A stretch of 64,000 nucleotides of DNA from contig CAJUMJ010000030.1 of NCBI GenBank assembly GCA_910587095.1, positions 44,455 through 108,454 of the forward strand. Reading direction: 5' to 3'. The stretch is from an uncultured Lachnospiraceae bacterium. GTDB taxonomy: Bacteria > Bacillota > Clostridia > Lachnospirales > Lachnospiraceae. This document shows positions 59,189 through 64,000 of this stretch, in pieces (position 1 is the stretch's first letter; each line of letters begins with the position of its first letter). The notes under the pieces are model-generated. The model was not told the origin of the DNA, made no database searches, and saw only the letters and a list, made by a program, of their open reading frames with translations. A program made the translations under genes and the position numbers.

Positions 59189-59220
59189 GGATGGGCAGTC
59201 CTATCTGGTCCTGTCCATCC
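59189..59220 (-). terminator. Intra-operon hairpin (attenuator) between tctC and tctB
   Basis: GGATGGACAG and CTGCCCATCC form a stem (59189-59198 / 59211-59220, one mismatch), followed on the minus strand by TCTTTTCATT. Partial termination here would make more TctC than TctBA, as binding-protein operons often do. Confidence 0.7.
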
Positions 59221-59235
59221 TATGAAGAGGTTCGA

Positions 59236-60201
59236 TTAGTTTACTACGATATCATAATATTCATTTACAATGTCCTGAACATTCTGGATATGGTCCTGAA
59301 CATCCTGCTCGCTCATAGTATCCACTTCAAGCATCATCGTATCACTCAGCCAGGATGCCATTTCACCGTCCGCAAGAATATCATCATAAAGTTTCTTAAG
59401 CTCGCTTACCGTTTCAGCCTTGGTGCCAGAGCGGGCAAGAACAAAGCAGCGGTTACGGAAATAAGGATATCCATACTTTCCTACACCTTCAACGCCTGCG
59501 AACTCGCCGTCTGTTATATCCTCACCGTCAAATGCGCAAACGATGGTAACACCGCCCTGCTGATAGGTTTCCAATATCTGTGACTGGTGGGAAACTGCAA
59601 AGCTGGTTTCTCCTCTTGCCACTGCCTGCGCTGCTTCTGCTGCCGAGCTATAAGGCGTGATCTTTAATTTATCTCCATAGCCCATAGAGCCGAAAAGCGC
59701 TGCCGCCAAAAATGCTTCCGAGCTTGTTGCGCCGTTTGCTGCCACACTGATCTCATCCGCACCTGCCAGATAAGCTTCCAGGTCGCTCATGCCGTTGATG
59801 TTAAGGCTTGCATCAGCGGACATTACAAACACGGAAGAATATAAATTCTCTACAAAAACGAAATCGTCATATGTAAATTGCAGTTTGGCCGGGTCTAAAA
59901 TCGAAGTGATCGAGAATAAACCTTCTCCCGCAAACACCAATTCCGTATCATCCGCTTTTGTATCAGCCACCCAAGTGTTAACCGTAGCCGCATCTCCCTT
60001 AATTGCATCGGCTACCAGAATAATATTCTCGGAATAGTTCGTCGACATGGAAGCTGCCTTCTGGCTTACCATCGCCGCAACGCCTGAAGGCGCCCACGGA
60101 CAGGTAACTGTCCAGCTTGCAGTTTTGCTTCCTCCACATCCCGTCAACAATCCTACCGCCATGGTGAGAGTCAAAACAGCGCTTAAAATTCTTTTTTTCA
60201 T
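59236..60201 (-). CDS. tctC: Tripartite tricarboxylate transporter substrate-binding lipoprotein (TctC)
   Basis: A 321-residue lipoprotein. The lipobox is LLTGCGG, with the lipid-bearing Cys near residue 21. The binding domain starts at WTVTCPWAPSGVAAMVSQKA; ISVAANGATSSEAFLAAALF and TPYSSAAEAAQAVARGETSF follow the TctC pattern (ligand carboxylate held by main-chain loops). It captures the substrate outside the membrane and delivers it to TctAB. ATG 60201 has AAAGGAG before it. Its promoter and a palindrome lie just upstream. Confidence 0.93.
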   Translation of the reverse strand: MKKRILSAVLTLTMAVGLLTGCGGSKTASWTVTCPWAPSGVAAMVSQKAASMSTNYSENIILVADAIKGDAATVNTWVADTKADDTELVFAGEGLFSITSILDPAKLQFTYDDFVFVENLYSSVFVMSADASLNINGMSDLEAYLAGADEISVAANGATSSEAFLAAALFGSMGYGDKLKITPYSSAAEAAQAVARGETSFAVSHQSQILETYQQGGVTIVCAFDGEDITDGEFAGVEGVGKYGYPYFRNRCFVLARSGTKAETVSELKKLYDDILADGEMASWLSDTMMLEVDTMSEQDVQDHIQNVQDIVNEYYDIVVN

Positions 60202-60247
60202 CTTCACATCTCCTTTTTCATAATTTTACGATCCCTGCAGTTTTTCG

Positions 60248-60297
60248 CACATCTCTGATGTGATTTCAATATAGCATATTTTGATTTTCTCTCTCAA
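60248..60297 (-). promoter_or_regulatory. tctC promoter with downstream palindrome
   Basis: TTGAGA (60297-60292), an 18-base spacer and TATATT (60273-60268) on the minus strand. The perfect inverted repeat CACATC-N3-GATGTG (60248-60262) lies just past -10, where a repressor such as the GntR-type protein could block transcription. A TTGTACGAAAT sequence near 60324 resembles an AraR-type half site. Confidence 0.65.
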
Positions 60298-60375
60298 CAA
60301 GTTTTGGCCAGTAGTTTAAAAAGTTGTACGAAATAGGCTAAATTTTACAAATCCTGTCTAATTCGTCCAAAAAAA

Positions 60376-61494
60376 TTAGTAATTTTTATTATAAAAAGCA
60401 GCAACCTCCTCCAATCTGCTCATCGAATAGCTAAAAAATTCATAATAGGACTCACAAAAATAATTCTTAGGGCTTTGACCGCTTACGGCCACCCGGTGCC
60501 TTCTGCATCCGCCCCTGCATATGGGAGCATACTTACATTTTTTACAATCCTCATGCATAATTGCCGAGTCTTCTACAAAATGGAGCTCTTTTCTTTTTTC
60601 GTGAATTTCTTCAAAAGAATGCCGATTTAAGTTACCCAGCTTATATTCATCCAGCACATAAAAGTCGCACGGATAAACGCCTCCGTCAGCTTCTACCACG
60701 TTCTGGCAGGAGCATATACCGCTCATACCGCATACATCCGGCTGCATGAGAAGAAGCATTCTGACATACTCTTCAAACTGCTGGATATGCACAATAACTC
60801 CTTTTTTAAAATCGTTATACCACAAGTCAAACAGCGTTTTCAAAAAATGTCCGTAAACTTTGGGCGTAAGCGTATGGGGAAAACGTTCCGCTTCCATTCC
60901 AAGCGGATTCAGGCAAGGAATAAACTGCAAATACATAAAGCCGTTTTGTTTATAATAATTATAAATCTGTGTAATTTTCTTAGCCGTCACCGCATTCACC
61001 ACTGTCAGAATGTTGAAATCCACATCATACTTTTTCAACAGCCCGATCCCCTCCATCACCCGTTCAAAGGTTCCCTGCCCCTTTTGGTCAACCCGGAAAG
61101 AATCATGGGTAAACATAATGCCGTCTAAAGAAATTCCCACAAGGAAGTGATTTTCCTTTAAAAATTTCGCCCAATCTTCATCCAGACAGGTGCCGTTTGT
61201 CTGGATGGCATTTGCTATTTTTATGCCCCTGGTATTATATTTTTTTTGCAGGTCTACTGATTTTTTATAGAAATCAAGGCCCCGTAAAAAGGGCTCCCCA
61301 CCCTGATAGGCAATCGTACATGCTGTATCCGAAAAGTCCAAAGCTTTCCGGATCACATTCTCCAGAGTTTCCTCCTCCATAAATCCATAAGATTCCACTT
61401 CCCTGTTCTTTGTTTCGTCACAGTAAAAACAGTACTTGCACTGCAGATTGCACATCCCCGAAGCGGGTTTGATTAGTACACTGATATTAGGCAT
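60376..61494 (-). CDS. Anaerobic sulfatase-maturating enzyme (radical SAM, SPASM)
   Basis: A 372-residue protein. Residues 15-22 read CNLQCKYC, the Cx3Cx2C radical SAM cluster. AYQGGEPFL and ANAIQTNGTCLDEDWAKFLK follow, then a SPASM domain with CGMSGICSCQNVVEADGGVY and KKCKYAPICRGGCRRHR for two auxiliary clusters. It converts the active-site Cys or Ser of sulfatases to formylglycine without oxygen. The neighbouring sulfatase has the matching Cys. AAAGAGGAAG precedes the ATG at 61494. Confidence 0.95.
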   Translation of the reverse strand: MPNISVLIKPASGMCNLQCKYCFYCDETKNREVESYGFMEEETLENVIRKALDFSDTACTIAYQGGEPFLRGLDFYKKSVDLQKKYNTRGIKIANAIQTNGTCLDEDWAKFLKENHFLVGISLDGIMFTHDSFRVDQKGQGTFERVMEGIGLLKKYDVDFNILTVVNAVTAKKITQIYNYYKQNGFMYLQFIPCLNPLGMEAERFPHTLTPKVYGHFLKTLFDLWYNDFKKGVIVHIQQFEEYVRMLLLMQPDVCGMSGICSCQNVVEADGGVYPCDFYVLDEYKLGNLNRHSFEEIHEKRKELHFVEDSAIMHEDCKKCKYAPICRGGCRRHRVAVSGQSPKNYFCESYYEFFSYSMSRLEEVAAFYNKNY

Positions 61495-61522
61495 CTTCCT
61501 CTTTCCTTTCTTCATACAAAAC

Positions 61523-61549
61523 ACCGTCCTGCAAAACCAGCAAGACGGT
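61523..61549 (-). terminator. Terminator downstream of the DAC-domain gene
   Basis: ACCGTCCTGC (61523-61532) pairs with GCAAGACGGT (61540-61549), one mismatch, followed by GTTTTGT on the minus strand. Confidence 0.72.
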
Positions 61550-61599
61550 ATCTACTATTTTCTACCCGCGCCATGCGCTTTCTGCATGGTAGTAGCATT

Positions 61600-62154
61600 T
61601 TATTTATGTTGTATCACATCGACCATACCATCCTCAGAAACAACGATACCGACGCATCCCTGTTTCAGTTCCATGTAATTCTTGATCGAATTATATCGTG
61701 CGCCACGCCCGACATTGCCTTTTTCTATAGCCTCGCCATCCACAATTACACCAATCGCCAGGCATTTTCCGCTGTAATCAATAAACAACGCCCCGTCTAT
61801 TCCTGAAATAGCGAGAATTTCCTCCTCGTTCCATCCCTCTTCTTCGCTATAACAAACAGATTCACAAATTCTCGTCCCGCGTTTCACCTGGCATAGTCTT
61901 TTCGCCTCATCCTGCGCATTTGTTTTTTCGTCAAACACGATGGCCACCGCTCCATGCTTCTGTTTACAGAGTATCCTGACCAGTTTCTCTACCATTTCCC
62001 GCTTTTCCTGATCAAAGCCTTCCAGCTCATTAATATCGTTTAAATACGCGTATTTTTCTTTTGAGGAATTAAATGTATAATCCCCGTGATAATACGCAAA
62101 AATTTCACGCTCCTTTATAAAAAGGCTCCAGTGCATGAATCCCGAAAATTTCAC
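61600..62154 (-). CDS. Diadenylate cyclase-like (DAC) domain protein
   Basis: A 184-residue protein. The C-terminal DisA_N-type fold has GAVAIVFDEKTNAQDEA, then ISGIDGALFIDYSGKCLAIG with the DGA motif (120-122). GRGARYNSIKNYME (149-162) stands where active diadenylate cyclases have the RHR motif. The core plan fits a nucleotide-binding domain, but RYN in place of RHR may mean altered catalysis or a sensor role; DAC-like sensor domains are known in predicted conflict systems. The start is a GTG at 62154 with AGGAGG about 11 bases upstream. It follows the HExxH gene by 19 bases. Confidence 0.78.
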   Translation of the reverse strand: MKFSGFMHWSLFIKEREIFAYYHGDYTFNSSKEKYAYLNDINELEGFDQEKREMVEKLVRILCKQKHGAVAIVFDEKTNAQDEAKRLCQVKRGTRICESVCYSEEEGWNEEEILAISGIDGALFIDYSGKCLAIGVIVDGEAIEKGNVGRGARYNSIKNYMELKQGCVGIVVSEDGMVDVIQHK

Positions 62155-62173
62155 ATAAATATCTTCCTCCTGT

Positions 62174-63979
62174 TTATCTCTGCACCGAACGAGTTCCGTT
62201 TTTTGTATTCAAGATTTTTTTCACCATACTGTCGGTAATCGACGGGTAATATTTTTTCTTTCGCAGATATTCTTCATTCTGTTCCCTCTCGATGAAAAAA
62301 GCAAGCCATTCGCACAGCTTCAACTCCACCTTTTCAAAGTCCAGATCGTCCGCGTGATCCCGGACAAATGAATCATCGTTCTCTAGATAATTTTTCATTG
62401 ATAAAACGATAATTCTACTGCGCAAACGAACCATACACGTTTTTCGTTCAGACCTGCACCGAACATCTGTTCCCACAAAATGAGCTATCTCATGTCCAAT
62501 TGTTATAAATGTCTGTTTCAGATTATACATCTGCTGTTCCGGTATTTCTATAAAAAACAACCGACGTTTATCTGAGACTTTTAAAAACAACTCCGTCACA
62601 CCAATCTGGCTGTTCATCCCCGGACATACCAGAAATTCATAATTCTTTTCGTTTTTTGTATTCAAAGCCTGCTTAAAATAGTGAATATAGGCGCTATATA
62701 TGGTAATGAATTTAATCGGCACATCAAAATAGCGCATGTTAAAATCTGTAATCTGCGAAAAAACCCTGTCGGATTTCGTAAAGCTCTGCGTGCGAAGCCG
62801 CAAGCTTTCCATAAAGTCATAATAGTCTTCCGGATAAGCACGATTCTTTTCGCCCAATAATTCCACAAATGTGTAAAAAGGCAGATACAGAGCGAAAAAA
62901 TTGTAATCTGAAAATTCTTTCCTGATGTAATAGGCATTCTCAAATCTAAATAACGATTTTGCGAACATTACCAAATTCTTTTTTTCGGCAAATTGTCCAG
63001 CTCCATTCTTATCGCTGTAAATGTGGTTTATTTTATCATTCAACCAGACGCAAAAATATTTCCTTACATTTTCCGGGGCTTCCGTTTTTTTCTCTTCCCT
63101 CTTCTCCGGTTCATGAAACGGCAGCATAATTTTGGTAGAAATCGCGTAAGCATAATCTTGCGCCCGCTTACTGGAATTATTTAAAATTCCTGTTTTCTCC
63201 CGGTAAAGCGGAAGAAGCCTTTTCCACGGCAGATTTCTGATCGTTATTGACTCATCTTCCGCGCCAAGAAGCGTTTTTACGCATATATCCGTACTGTTTT
63301 TTTAATCTCCCAATTCCTCTTCCAGTCTGTGATAAAGTGCGCCGATAGAATGATTATCTCCCTCAATTACCCGAAGTTCCATCTCGTCTATGGGTTCGTT
63401 TGCCTCTATGAGTGAATCGGGGTTTTCTATTTGTTTGCGATCTATGCCAAGAATGCTGTAGCTGTTCCGTATCCGAATAATCCCCCCGCTTCTATCTGAC
63501 CGATGCAGGCCATTGATCAGCCTTGCTCCCGTATTCGCATATCCGCATTTTATAGCGACAATCAGATCGCTGTTGTCCAGAGAGTGATAAACCGTTATCC
63601 ATGTATTTTCTATCTCATCCTTCGGCCCGGCGCCGGACAATTCCTGTTGCAGAAATTCTCTGCTTTCCAAATATTTTTGGTGTTCTGCCATCCTAGCATC
63701 TGCGACCTGCAACAACACAATATATAAAAAAGGCAGTTCACTTTTCCAAAACAGTTTTTCCTCTTTTGTATCCTCGTGAAATCCTAATAATGTCTGTGAA
63801 AAATACATAAAACTGTCTTCTTCATTTTTCAAACCTATATCAAACAAAGTCCTCAGATTTTCATATTTATATCCATTCCTTTCGCTTCGCTCAGGCACAA
63901 AACGTAATGAAAATGGTTTCCCTGAGCCTATTTTTTCTTTATAATTCTTCTTGTAGGGAACTCGGTATACTACAAATCA
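62174..63979 (-). pseudogene. HExxH metalloprotease-like gene interrupted by in-frame stops
   Basis: Two open stretches lie in one frame: 63898-63302 (198 residues) and 63127-62174 (317 residues). They are split by a TAA at 63302-63304. The 58 codons between that stop and the next ATG contain no ATG, GTG or TTG, and neither stretch has a ribosome binding site. A TGA at 63977-63979 ends the frame on the upstream side. The downstream part has ITIGHEIAHFVGTD (HExxH zinc site) and a charged tail. Sense codons run smoothly across the TAA. This looks like one gene of over 575 residues disrupted by nonsense mutation, or the stop is read through. The N-terminal part is unrecognised. Confidence 0.7.
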
Positions 63980-64000
63980 CGGGGAGGTGAGTGGGCTGTC

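Overview
The window looks like the chromosome of a spore-forming member of the Clostridia, most likely a Lachnospiraceae-type anaerobe. The evidence is strong AGGAGG ribosome binding sites, the order yloU-fakA-recG-degV, gerW/ytfJ with a DUF2953 gene, several small families I associate with Lachnospiraceae (DUF6472, the Cys-rich WIWILILLSCC protein), an anaerobic sulfatase-maturating radical SAM enzyme, and no aerobic respiratory genes. I saw no rRNA, tRNA or CRISPR array. No stretch longer than about 300 bases lacks a gene.

Region 1 (1 to about 13.44 kb) is part of a mobile element; its left end lies outside the window. It carries a large serine recombinase, a lysogeny-type repressor pair with clustered operators, an HUH replication protein, a VRR-NUC nuclease, two adenine methyltransferases (one broken at a run of nine G), a membrane-anchored lytic transglycosylase and many small unknown genes, nearly all transcribed leftward. 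The right end of the element lies inside miaB: the first 65 codons of miaB remain at 13443-13637 and the gene stops right after the GCQMN motif. Within the element a 14-bp palindrome (ATATTGCGCAATAT) recurs at eight exact or one-mismatch places, or nine counting a GC-to-AC variant at two twin promoters as separate sites. It sits inside sigma-A-like promoters or between Shine-Dalgarno and start codons, so it looks like the operator of an element-wide regulon. A second, strand-biased motif (CCTGCTGCCGGGCG) is also confined to the element.

Region 2 (13.7-42.1 kb) is core chromosome. It holds yloU, fakA, recG and degV followed by the broken miaB; rpmB with promoter and terminator; a J-domain protein, gerW, DUF2953 and small proteins; an HD-GYP protein; and the chain ruvA ... 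ruvB, zapA, U32 peptidase, FtsW/RodA and PBP. About 6 kb separates ruvA from ruvB and holds a DUF1538 membrane protein with a tandem P-II protein plus a heterodimeric ABC exporter. Then come a HepI/Gx-type transporter with a NusG-II protein, a Cys-rich small protein, two unknown genes and leuS.

Region 3 (42.3-54.4 kb) is surface and signalling: a chemotaxis receptor, a 1576-residue secreted Ig-like/beta-helix protein, an EF-G paralogue with an altered GTPase centre, and a 1064-residue InlB-repeat protein.

Region 4 (54.5-61.5 kb) is a coherent catabolic unit on the minus strand: a tripartite tricarboxylate transporter (TctC-TctB-TctA), a cytosolic type I sulfatase and a GntR/LacI-type regulator in one operon, with the sulfatase-maturating enzyme just upstream. 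Region 5 (61.6-64 kb) holds a diadenylate-cyclase-like (DAC) domain protein behind a HExxH protein gene that contains in-frame stop codons. This pair may be a decayed nucleotide-signalling or defence locus.
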